DNA from: Candidatus Geothrix skivensis
Lineage (GTDB): Bacteria; Acidobacteriota; Holophagae; Holophagales; Holophagaceae
Direction: 5' to 3'
Length of the DNA: 64,000 nucleotides
NCBI GenBank assembly: GCA_016721195.1
Contig: JADKIO010000002.1
Span: forward strand, 108,561-172,560
Shown: positions 17,460-25,264 of the stretch, in pieces
Layout of the letters: each line of letters begins with the position of its first letter
Numbering within the stretch: the first letter of the stretch is position 1
Position numbers and translations under genes: made by a program
The notes under the pieces: model-generated
Seen by the model: only the letters and a program-made list of their open reading frames with translations
Database searches by the model: none
What the model was told of the DNA's origin: nothing

Positions 17460-18469
17460 AGCACTTCACTCGCATCTCGGATCTGGGCCCCGCGGGGGTC
17501 AAGGAGATCCTGGCCACCGCGGCCGCCTGGAAGAAGGAGCGCCCGGGGGCCATCTTCGCGGACCGCATCCTGGGCATGGTCTTCTTCAACCCCAGCCTAC
17601 GGACCCGGGCCAGCTTCGAGGCGGCCATGCTGCGCCACGGCGGCCATGCCATCGTGCTCGAGGTGGGGGCCGGGACCTGGAAGCTGGAGGACCGGGATGG
17701 CGCCGTGATGAACGCCGACCGGGCCGAGCACGTGCGCGAGGGCGTGCCCGTGCTGGGCCGCTACGTGGACCTGCTGGCGGTGCGCACCTTCAGCGGCGGC
17801 GAAGGTGATGCCACGGATGAGCTGGATCCCGTCATCAACGCCTTCCGGCGCTTTTCCACGGTGCCCGTGCTCAGCATGGAAAGCGCCCGGGAGCATCCCC
17901 ACCAGGGCCTCGCCGACCTCCTCACCATCCAGGAGGCCCACGGCACCACGAAAGTGCCCGTCACCCTCACCTGGGCCCCCCACATGAAGCCCCTGCCCAA
18001 GGCCGTGCCCAATTCCTTCCTGCTCACCGCCGCGGCCTGCGGCGCCGAGATTCGCGTGGCCCACCCCAGGGGCTACGAACTGAGCGCCGAAGTCCGGGCC
18101 GAGGCCGAGGCCTACGCCGCCGCCACCGGCGGCAAGATCACCTACACGAACGATCAGGACGCGGCCCTCGAAGGCAGCGCCGCCGTCTACGCCAAGGCCT
18201 GGGGACCCTCCACCAGCTCGGGCCTGGAGGCCGCGCCCATGGCGGACCTCTCGGCCTGGATGCCAACGGCCGCGCACATGCAGAAGGCCACGAAGTCGGC
18301 CATCTTCACCCACTGCCTGCCGGTGCGCCGGAACCTGGAGGTGCACGACAGCGTCCTCGACGGCCCCTGGAGCCGCGTGGTGGACGAGGCCGAGAACCGT
18401 TTCCATGTGCAGCGGGCGACCCTCCACCATCTGCTTTCCCAGTCCCAGTCTTCCGCCCCGAGGTCCTGA
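17456..18469 (+). CDS. argF': N-acetylornithine (or N-succinylornithine) carbamoyltransferase
   Basis: A 337-residue carbamoyltransferase. The carbamoyl-phosphate loop reads FFNPSLRTRASFE, where ordinary ornithine carbamoyltransferases have STRTR. The C-terminal motif is HCLPVRRN, where ordinary enzymes have HCLPA. From family knowledge, both features mark the branch described in Xanthomonas (acetylornithine) and Bacteroides (succinylornithine), which carbamoylates the N-acylated substrate. The presence of a deacylase gene two places downstream fits. The residues that separate acetyl from succinyl specificity could not be aligned reliably by eye. It overlaps argD by four bases and argB by one base. 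Confidence 0.88.
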   Translation: MKHFTRISDLGPAGVKEILATAAAWKKERPGAIFADRILGMVFFNPSLRTRASFEAAMLRHGGHAIVLEVGAGTWKLEDRDGAVMNADRAEHVREGVPVLGRYVDLLAVRTFSGGEGDATDELDPVINAFRRFSTVPVLSMESAREHPHQGLADLLTIQEAHGTTKVPVTLTWAPHMKPLPKAVPNSFLLTAAACGAEIRVAHPRGYELSAEVRAEAEAYAAATGGKITYTNDQDAALEGSAAVYAKAWGPSTSSGLEAAPMADLSAWMPTAAHMQKATKSAIFTHCLPVRRNLEVHDSVLDGPWSRVVDEAENRFHVQRATLHHLLSQSQSSAPRS

Positions 18470-19386
18470 TGCCGCTCTCCCCGAACCCCTACGCCGCCCT
18501 CAAGGAGGCCTCCCAGTACGTGCGCCTCTTCCGGGGCAAGACCTTCGTGGTGAAGGTGGGCGGCGAGCTCCTCACCGAGCCCAAGATCCGCAAGGCCCTG
18601 TGCGAGCAACTGGCCCTGCTCTGGTCCTTCTCCATCCGGGTGGTCCTGGTCCATGGCGGCGGCTCTGAACTGGACGCGGTCTGCACGGCCATGGGCATCC
18701 CCATCCAGAAGGTGGCCGGGCGGCGGGTGACCAGCCCGGAGATCCTGGACGCCGCCAAGATGGTCTTTGCGGGCCAGGTGCACATGGACGTGCTGGCGGA
18801 GCTGCAGGCCGCGGGGGTGCCCGCGGTGGGCCTCACCGGGGTGGATGCGGGCCTGGTGAAGGCCCACCGGCGGCCCCCGGTGGCCGTGGTGCCCGATGGC
18901 GGCACCGAACCCCAGCTGGTGGATTTCGGCCTGGTGGGCGATATCGACGCCGTGGACCCCCGGGTGCTCACCCACCTCCTGGAGGGCGGCTTCATGCCCG
19001 TGGTGGCCCCCCTCTCCGGCGGTGTGGACGGTGCCATCTACAACACCAACGCCGACACCATCGCCGCCGGACTGGCCGCGGCCCTCGGCGCCGAAAAGCT
19101 GTTCTTCCTGCTGTCGGTGCCGGGCCTGCTGAAGGACGTGGCCAGGTCCTCCTCGCTCATCCCCCACGCCACCCTGGAGGAGCTGGCGAGCTTCGAGGCC
19201 GGGGGCGTCATCAGCGGCGGCATGCGACCCAAGCTCGCCGCCGTCAGGGCCGCCCTCGAAGGCGGAGTGGCCAGCGCCCACCTGGTGAGCGGCTTCGCGC
19301 CCGATGCCCTCTTGGCGGAGATCTTCACCAACGAAGGCAGTGGAACGATGATCGTGGGGCCAGCGCCCGCGGCGGTGGCGGGATGA
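18469..19386 (+). CDS. argB: Acetylglutamate kinase
   Basis: A 305-residue amino-acid kinase phosphorylating N-acetylglutamate (or the succinyl analogue). The N-terminal FVVKVGGELL supplies the ATP-phosphate lysine. VVLVHGGGSELDAVC is the substrate-binding glycine loop, and NTNADTIAAGLAAALGAEKL plus ISGGMRPKLAAVRAALEGG complete the family pattern. Arginine-inhibited members carry an N-terminal kinked helix; here the start MPLSPNPYAALKEASQYVRL leaves a short helix before the first strand, so feedback inhibition is possible but unproven. The start overlaps the argF' stop, and its own end overlaps argE by four bases. Confidence 0.93.
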   Translation: MPLSPNPYAALKEASQYVRLFRGKTFVVKVGGELLTEPKIRKALCEQLALLWSFSIRVVLVHGGGSELDAVCTAMGIPIQKVAGRRVTSPEILDAAKMVFAGQVHMDVLAELQAAGVPAVGLTGVDAGLVKAHRRPPVAVVPDGGTEPQLVDFGLVGDIDAVDPRVLTHLLEGGFMPVVAPLSGGVDGAIYNTNADTIAAGLAAALGAEKLFFLLSVPGLLKDVARSSSLIPHATLEELASFEAGGVISGGMRPKLAAVRAALEGGVASAHLVSGFAPDALLAEIFTNEGSGTMIVGPAPAAVAG

Positions 19387-20450
19387 GTCCCGCCGAACTG
19401 CTCACCCTGCTGGTGGGCACGCCCAGCGTGTCCGGAACGGAAGGTCCGCTCGCGGATCTCCTGCAGGAACTCGCCACCGCCCGGGGCTTCGAGGTCCACC
19501 GCGAGGGGAACAACCTCTGGTTCAGCTTCGGCACCCGGGGCGGGCCCCGGCTGCTGCTCAACTCCCACCTGGACACGGTGCCCCCCTGCGCGGGCTGGGA
19601 GGGCGATCCCTTCACCCCGGTCTGGCATGGCCAGCGCCTCCAGGGCCTGGGCGCCAATGATGCCAAGGGCTGCGTGGCGGCCATCCTGCTGGCGGCCTTC
19701 GAGCTGGCGAAGCAGCCCCTCGGTGGCGAGGTGGTGGTGGCCCTCAGTGCCGAGGAAGAGACCGGCGGCCATGGCATCGGCACCATCCTGGGCCAGCTCG
19801 GCCCCCTGGATGGCGCCGTGGTGGGCGAGCCCACGGGACTGCGGATCTGCGCGGCCCAGCGGGGCCTCCTGATCCTCAAGTGCACGGCCCGGGGCCAGAG
19901 CGGCCACGTGGCCAACGCCCAGATGCTGGGCGCCGAGAACGCCATCCACAAGGCCGCCCGCGACATCAGCCGCGTCGCGGCCATGGACTTCCCCATCCAC
20001 CCCCTGCTGGGCTCCCAGAGGGCCCAGGTCACCCAGATCCAGGGGGGCCTGCGGCGCAACCAGGTGCCGGATGCCTGCGAGTTCTTCGTGGATCTGCGCA
20101 TCGGCCCCGACCAGGACCACGAGGCCCTGGCCGCGGACTTCCAGCGACTGCTGGAAAGTGAAGTCATCATCCACTCCAAGCGCTACCTGCCCAAGGCCAC
20201 GGACCCCGCCCATCCCATCGTCCAGGCCGCCCTCCAGGCCGCCGGGAAGCTGGGGGCCGTGGGCTCGGGCACCACCTCGGACTGGGCCTTCCTGGGCGAC
20301 ATTCCGGCTGTGAAAGCCGGGCCCGGCGACACCTTCCGCAGCCACACTCCAAACGAGTACCTCACCCTCCCCGAGCTGGAAGCGGGCGCAGCCTTCTACG
20401 CCAGCCTGGCAACCGCCTTTTTCAAGCTGCAGGTGCCGAATGAATCCTGA
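19383..20450 (+). CDS. argE: M20 deacylase: N-acetylcitrulline/acetylornithine deacetylase
   Basis: A 355-residue zinc-dependent M20 amidohydrolase. Metal and catalytic motifs: NSHLDTVPPCAGWEGDPFTP (HxD), GANDAKGCVAA (bridging aspartate), SAEEETGGHGIG (catalytic Glu-Glu), VVGEPTGLRICAAQRG and a C-terminal GDTFRSHTPNEYL histidine. With an argF' beside it, the expected substrate is N-acetylcitrulline (or N-succinylcitrulline) rather than acetylornithine, giving free citrulline for argG. This is an inference from context. It overlaps argB by four bases and argH by 11 bases. Confidence 0.9.
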   Translation: MSPAELLTLLVGTPSVSGTEGPLADLLQELATARGFEVHREGNNLWFSFGTRGGPRLLLNSHLDTVPPCAGWEGDPFTPVWHGQRLQGLGANDAKGCVAAILLAAFELAKQPLGGEVVVALSAEEETGGHGIGTILGQLGPLDGAVVGEPTGLRICAAQRGLLILKCTARGQSGHVANAQMLGAENAIHKAARDISRVAAMDFPIHPLLGSQRAQVTQIQGGLRRNQVPDACEFFVDLRIGPDQDHEALAADFQRLLESEVIIHSKRYLPKATDPAHPIVQAALQAAGKLGAVGSGTTSDWAFLGDIPAVKAGPGDTFRSHTPNEYLTLPELEAGAAFYASLATAFFKLQVPNES

Positions 20451-21798
20451 TGCCTCTAGGCTCTGGGCCAAGGATCTGCCACTGGATGTGGCCATCCACC
20501 GCTTCACCGTGGGCGAGGATCCGGACACGGACCTGGCCCTGCTGGCCTTCGATGCCCTGGGCAGCGCAGCCCACGCCAGGATGCTGGCGGCCACGGGGCT
20601 GCTGCAGCCCGCCGATGCCGCGGCCCTGGTGCGGGGCCTGCACCGCATCGCGACCCTGGCCCGGCAGAACGCCTTTCCCATTCCGCCCCACCTGGAGGAT
20701 GGCCACACGGCCATCGAGGCCGATCTCACCCGCACCCTTGGCGTGGTGGGAGGACGCATCCACCTGGGCCGCTCCCGGAACGACCAGGTGATCCTCGCCC
20801 TTCGGCTCTACTTGCGGGATGCGTTGTTGCGCCTGGGCCTGCGAGTGTCGGACCTGGCGGCGGCCTTCGTGGCGTTCGCCCGGACCCACCAGGAGGTGCC
20901 CCTGCCGGGCTACACCCACCTGCGGCGAGCCATGCCCAGCACCTTCGGCCTCTGGGCCACCGCCTTCGCCGAAGGCCTGCTGGAGGAGCTGGAGGCCCTG
21001 CAGTCGGTGTACCAGCGGCTGGACCGCTGCCCCCTGGGCTCCGCTGCGGGCTTCGGTGTGCCCCTCCCCATCGACCGGGAGCTCACCGCCAGGCTCCTGG
21101 GCTTTTCGAAGGTCCAGCGCAGCCCCATCGACGTGCAGAACAGCCGGGGTCGCCATGAGGTGGCCATGCTGCAGTGGGCCGCCTCCGCCGGGGGCGTGCT
21201 GGAGAAGTTCCTGTGGGATGTCTCCTTCTACAGCACGGAGGAGTTCGGGTTCCTCAAGCTGCCGGACGCCTTCACCACGGGCTCCAGCATCATGCCCCAG
21301 AAGAAGAACCCGGACGTGGTAGAGCTGGCCCGGGGCCGCTGTCGCGAGCTGCGGGGCACGGCGGGGCTGGTGGAGCAGATCGGCTCGGGCCTGCCCTCCA
21401 GCTACCACCGGGACCTGCAGCTGCTGAAGCGGCCGGTCATCCTGGGCCTGCGGCAGGCCGACGAGCTGTTCGGCGTGCTGGTGCGGCTCATCCCCGCCCT
21501 CAAGGTGGACGCCAGCGCCACCGCCGCCGCCAGCACCGATGACCTCTATGCGGCCCACCAGGCCTACGTCTACGTCCAGGGGGGCCTGCCCTTCCGGGAG
21601 GCCTACCGCAAGGTTGCCCAGCAGATCCAGGAGGGCACCTTCACCCCGGACCGGGCCGCCCTCACCGCCACCCATCTCGGCGGTGCGGGCAACCTGGGCC
21701 TGGACAGCCTCGCCGTCGAGTTGGCCGCTGCCCGCACCTGGATCGAGGCCAAGCGAGAGGTGCATGCAGAAGCGGAGGCGGCGCTGTGGGCGAACTGA
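20440..21798 (+). CDS. argH: Argininosuccinate lyase
   Basis: A 452-residue member of the fumarase/aspartase superfamily that splits argininosuccinate into arginine and fumarate. Key blocks are EDGHTAIEADLTRTLG, HLGRSRNDQVILALRLYLRD, GYTHLRRAMPSTFG and the mobile signature loop GSSIMPQKKNPDVVELARG. The start ATG lies inside the 3' end of argE (11-base overlap), indicating translational coupling. It is followed by the inverted-repeat spacer before argG. Confidence 0.95.
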   Translation: MNPDASRLWAKDLPLDVAIHRFTVGEDPDTDLALLAFDALGSAAHARMLAATGLLQPADAAALVRGLHRIATLARQNAFPIPPHLEDGHTAIEADLTRTLGVVGGRIHLGRSRNDQVILALRLYLRDALLRLGLRVSDLAAAFVAFARTHQEVPLPGYTHLRRAMPSTFGLWATAFAEGLLEELEALQSVYQRLDRCPLGSAAGFGVPLPIDRELTARLLGFSKVQRSPIDVQNSRGRHEVAMLQWAASAGGVLEKFLWDVSFYSTEEFGFLKLPDAFTTGSSIMPQKKNPDVVELARGRCRELRGTAGLVEQIGSGLPSSYHRDLQLLKRPVILGLRQADELFGVLVRLIPALKVDASATAAASTDDLYAAHQAYVYVQGGLPFREAYRKVAQQIQEGTFTPDRAALTATHLGGAGNLGLDSLAVELAAARTWIEAKREVHAEAEAALWAN

Positions 21799-21807
21799 AT
21801 ACTGAAT

Positions 21808-21875
21808 TTTTTTACCGCAGAGGGCGCAGAGATCGCAGAGGAAATGCAGACCCTTGTTCCGTTCTCTGCGGTTGA
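21808..21875. repeat. Intergenic CCGCAGAG/CTCTGCGG inverted repeat
   Basis: Between argH and argG. A T-run precedes ACCGCAGAG at 21814-21822. Shorter CGCAGAG copies follow at 21825 and 21834, and the complementary CTCTGCGGT lies at 21864-21872, followed by a long T-rich stretch. This resembles a dispersed CGCAGAG-type intergenic repeat that recurs in many bacterial genomes (recalled, not checked). The large stem followed by T-rich sequence could attenuate or terminate transcription within the arginine operon. Confidence 0.65.
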
Positions 21876-21930
21876 CTGGTTTTTTCTTTTTCAATTGCAT
21901 TCATATTTCGCCATCGATGAAAGGCCTCCC

Positions 21931-23118
21931 ATGAGCAAGCTCGCCGTCCTCGCCTTTTCCGGTGGCCTCGACACCTCCTTCTGCGTGCTCTACCTCAAGG
22001 AGCAGGGGTACGACGTGGCCACGGTGACGGTCAACACCGGCGGCTTTTCGCCCGAGGAGCTGAAGCGCATCGAGGCCGCCTCGCCCCGCCTGGGCGCCAT
22101 CAGCCACACCACCGTGGACGCCCGGGCGGGACTCTTCGAGGGCTACCTGCGCTACCTGGTCTTCGGCAACGTGCTCCGGGGCCAGCTGTACCCCCTTTCG
22201 GTATCAGCCGAGCGGGTCTGCCAGGCCCGGGCGGTGGCGGAACTGGCCAAGGATATGAAAGCCGCGGCCATCGCCCACGGCTCCACCGGGGCCGGCAACG
22301 ACCAGGTGCGCTTCGACGTGGCCTTCCGGGCCCTGGCGCCCGACCTGGAGATCCTCACCCCCATCCGCGACCTGGGCCTCTCGCGCGGCGAGGAGATGGA
22401 CTACTGCGCCCAGCGGGGCGTGGTCTTCCCGGAAAAGACCAGGGACTACTCCATCAACGAAGGCATGTGGGGCACCAGCATCGGCGGTCGGGAGACCCTG
22501 GACCCCTGGACCACCCTGCCCGAGGCCGCCTTCCCCGGCGGCGTCATCGGCGCCCTCCCGCCGAAAACCCTAGTCCTCAGCTTCGATGGCGGCGTGCCCG
22601 TGGCCCTGGATGGCCAGGCTCTGGATCCTGTCGAACTCATCTCAACCCTCAACAGCATCGGCCATGCCTACGGCATCGGCCGCGGTGTCCATCTGGGCGA
22701 CACCATCCTCGGCATCAAGGGCCGGGTGGGCTTCGAGGCCCCGGCGGCCCACCTGCTCATCGGCGCCCATCGGGAGCTGGAAAAGCTGGTGCTGAGCGGC
22801 AAGCAGCTCTTCTGGAAGGAATCCTTGGGCAACCTCTATGGCAGCCTGCTGCACGAGGGGCACTTCTTCGATCCCCTGGCCCGGGATCTCGAAGCCTTCC
22901 TGGAATCCAGCCAGGTCCGGGTGCGCGGCGAAGTGCGCCTGACCCTGCACCCCCGCGCCTTCGTGGTGGAGGGCGTGCAGTCGCCCTACTCCTTGATGGA
23001 TCCCCGCATCGCCACCTATGGCGAGGCCAACAGGCTCTGGACCGGCGCCGAAGCCGCGGGCTTCGCCAAGATCTTCGGCGTCCAGCAGACCCTGACACTG
23101 AAGGCCAAGCCCAACTGA
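21931..23118 (+). CDS. argG: Argininosuccinate synthase
   Basis: A 395-residue enzyme joining citrulline and aspartate with ATP. The N-terminal PP-loop AFSGGLDTSFCVLYLKEQGY is intact. HGSTGAGNDQVRFDVAFRAL and the SINEGMWGTSIGG segment correspond to the aspartate- and citrulline-binding regions. The ATG at 21931 (MSKLAVLAF) was chosen because a GAAAGG site precedes it; the in-frame ATG at 21844 would translate the intergenic repeat. The spacing of 132 bases from argH is the only large gap in the operon. Confidence 0.95.
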   Translation: MSKLAVLAFSGGLDTSFCVLYLKEQGYDVATVTVNTGGFSPEELKRIEAASPRLGAISHTTVDARAGLFEGYLRYLVFGNVLRGQLYPLSVSAERVCQARAVAELAKDMKAAAIAHGSTGAGNDQVRFDVAFRALAPDLEILTPIRDLGLSRGEEMDYCAQRGVVFPEKTRDYSINEGMWGTSIGGRETLDPWTTLPEAAFPGGVIGALPPKTLVLSFDGGVPVALDGQALDPVELISTLNSIGHAYGIGRGVHLGDTILGIKGRVGFEAPAAHLLIGAHRELEKLVLSGKQLFWKESLGNLYGSLLHEGHFFDPLARDLEAFLESSQVRVRGEVRLTLHPRAFVVEGVQSPYSLMDPRIATYGEANRLWTGAEAAGFAKIFGVQQTLTLKAKPN

Positions 23119-23137
23119 TCCCCGGAAAGAAGCACCC

Positions 23138-24190
23138 ATGAGAATTCACGTCGACAAGCTCGCCTCGGTCACCCGCAACCTGCGCCTGGGCCGTACCCTC
23201 ACCCTCGACTCGGCGATCCTGCTGGAGGAGGGCTCGGTCATCGCCTGCAAGATCCGGGGCGAAAAGACCTCCTACAACCAGCTGGAGGATCCCCACGGCC
23301 GCATGAGCACCCTCCATGACGGGGACATCCTCGTGGGCGCCCTGGGCCACCGCAACGCCTTGCAGGGCTACGAAGGCATCCTGCCCGCGGCCCTGAAAAC
23401 CGGCGACACGGTGAACCTGCTGAACATGGGCGGCGTCCTCGGCCAGTGCCTCTCCCACAACCCCGACGTGGGCAGACCCTTCGAGCTCGAAGTCCTGGGC
23501 CAGGTGCTGGTCTTCCCGGAGTTCCAATCCCGGGCCGGCCAGCCCGCCCACATCCGCATGGGCGCCCTCAAGGGCACGGGGCTCTCGCCCCACTGCCCGG
23601 TGGTCTACGTGGCGGGCACCTGCATGAACTCGGGCAAGACCGCCGCCGCCTGCGCCACCGTGCGCCAGCTCAGCCGGGCGGGCTACCGGGTGGGCGCCTG
23701 CAAGCTCACGGGCGTGTCCCTCATGCGGGATGCGCTGGCCATGCGCGACTACGGCGCCGAGGTGGCCCTGGACTTCACGGATGCCGGCAGCGTCTGCACG
23801 GACGCCGCCAGCGCCGCCGGCGTCGCCCGCACCATCTTCTCGGAGCTGGCCGCCCACGGCGTCGATGTCATCGTGGCCGAGACCGGCGACGGCATCATGG
23901 GCGAGTATGGCGTCCAGGCCATCCTCCAGGATCCCGAGCTCCGCGCCCTGAGCGGCGCCTTCATCCTTTGTGCCAACGATCCCGTGGGCGCCGCCGGGGG
24001 CGTCCACCACCTGCAGACCACCTTCGGCATCTGCCCCGACCTCATCGCCGGCCCCGCCACGGACAACCGCGTGGGCGAGCGCTTCGTGGCCACCCTGGGC
24101 CTCCCCGCCCGCAACGCCCGCGCCGACGCCGACGCCCTCGGCAGGTTCGTGCTGGGCCTCCTCGAACCCAAGATCGGGGCAAAAGTATGA
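23138..24190 (+). CDS. P-loop protein of unknown function in the arginine operon
   Basis: A 350-residue protein with two apparent parts. Residues 1-150 are beta-rich (LEEGSVIACKIRGEKTSYNQ, ALGHRNALQGYEGILPAALK). The rest is a P-loop domain with Walker A AGTCMNSGKTAAACATVRQL near 164-183, then GYRVGACKLTGVSLMRDALA, DAGSVCTDAA and AETGDGIMGEYGVQAIL. This C-terminal plan resembles DUF1611/CobQ-like P-loop proteins in general style, but no family is firmly recognised. It lies 19 bases after argG and overlaps argC by four bases, so it is a member of the arginine transcript. Its role is unknown. No N-acetylglutamate synthase (argA or argJ) is seen in the cluster. Confidence 0.85.
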   Translation: MRIHVDKLASVTRNLRLGRTLTLDSAILLEEGSVIACKIRGEKTSYNQLEDPHGRMSTLHDGDILVGALGHRNALQGYEGILPAALKTGDTVNLLNMGGVLGQCLSHNPDVGRPFELEVLGQVLVFPEFQSRAGQPAHIRMGALKGTGLSPHCPVVYVAGTCMNSGKTAAACATVRQLSRAGYRVGACKLTGVSLMRDALAMRDYGAEVALDFTDAGSVCTDAASAAGVARTIFSELAAHGVDVIVAETGDGIMGEYGVQAILQDPELRALSGAFILCANDPVGAAGGVHHLQTTFGICPDLIAGPATDNRVGERFVATLGLPARNARADADALGRFVLGLLEPKIGAKV

Positions 24191-25185
24191 CCTCTGTTGA
24201 TGTCCTCATCCTCGGCGCTTCTGGCTATGGCGGCGGGGAGCTGCTGCGCTGGCTGTCGAACCACCCGGCGGTGAAGTCGTTGCGCGGCACGGCCCGCAGC
24301 CACGCGGGCAAGCCCTTCCACGCCCAGCACCCCAACCTGCGGGGACTGGTGGAGGGCACCTTCGAGGCCGCGCCCGACTGGGCGGCCCTGGCCCAGAGCG
24401 ACACCCCCGTGCTGTTCTCCGCCCTCCCCCACGGAGAGCTGGGCAAGCTGTGGCCTGAGATTGAAGCGGCCGGGAAGTCCCATGACCTGCTGGACCGCCT
24501 GACCATCATCGACCTCTCCGCGGACTTCCGCCTGGATCCCGCCTGGGTCTACGGCCTGGTGGACTGGCAGCCCGAGCGCATGCGGGGCGCCAGGCGCATC
24601 GCCAACCCCGGCTGTTTCGCCACGGCCCTGCAGCTGGCCCTGCTGCCCCTGGCCCAGTGGCAGCCCGCCTTCGTGGCCGTCACCGCCGCCACGGGGTCCA
24701 GCGGCTCCGGCGCCGCCCCCTCGGACACCACCCACCACCCCACCCGCGCCAACGACTTCCGGGCCTACAAGGTGCTCGGCCACCAGCACGAGGCCGAGGT
24801 GCTGCGCACCCTGGTCGCCGCCGGCTGGGAGGCACCCCTCAGCTTCGTGCCCCAGAGCGCCCCCATGGTGCGGGGCATCTTCGCCACCGCCCAGTTCCCC
24901 CTCCCCGCCGGGGTGGACGAGGCCGCCCTCCGGACCCACTTCGAGGCCTTCTACCGGGACCGCTTCTTCGTGCGCATGGTGGAGGGCAGCCCCCGGGTCG
25001 CCGCCACCACGGGCAGCGCCTTCGCCGATATCGGCGTCGCCGCCCGGAACGGCCATGGCGCCGTCCTGGTGGCCCTCGACAACCTCGGCAAGGGCATGGC
25101 GGCGCAGGCCGTGCAGAACCTCAACCTGGCGTTGGGGCTGCCGGAGTGGACCGGGCTCAAGGCTGCGGGGGGCTATCCGACCTGA
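24187..25185 (+). CDS. argC: N-acetyl-gamma-glutamyl-phosphate reductase
   Basis: A 332-residue NADPH-dependent reductase producing N-acetylglutamate semialdehyde. The Rossmann motif GASGYGGGELLRWLSNHP is at 9-26. The catalytic cysteine lies in NPGCFATALQLALLPL. VTAATGSSGSG is the family glycine loop. The conserved HQHEAEV block supplies the active-site histidine. The ATG at 24187 overlaps the stop of the P-loop gene (ATGA). It is the last gene of the operon; the next gene starts 79 bases on and is unrelated to arginine synthesis. Confidence 0.95.
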   Translation: MTSVDVLILGASGYGGGELLRWLSNHPAVKSLRGTARSHAGKPFHAQHPNLRGLVEGTFEAAPDWAALAQSDTPVLFSALPHGELGKLWPEIEAAGKSHDLLDRLTIIDLSADFRLDPAWVYGLVDWQPERMRGARRIANPGCFATALQLALLPLAQWQPAFVAVTAATGSSGSGAAPSDTTHHPTRANDFRAYKVLGHQHEAEVLRTLVAAGWEAPLSFVPQSAPMVRGIFATAQFPLPAGVDEAALRTHFEAFYRDRFFVRMVEGSPRVAATTGSAFADIGVAARNGHGAVLVALDNLGKGMAAQAVQNLNLALGLPEWTGLKAAGGYPT

Positions 25186-25264
25186 GGGAATCTCCGACCC
25201 ATAGGTCCATTTATAGACAACACTTCGGGCTGTGGGATGATGATCTCCCTTTCCCGGAGCAGCC

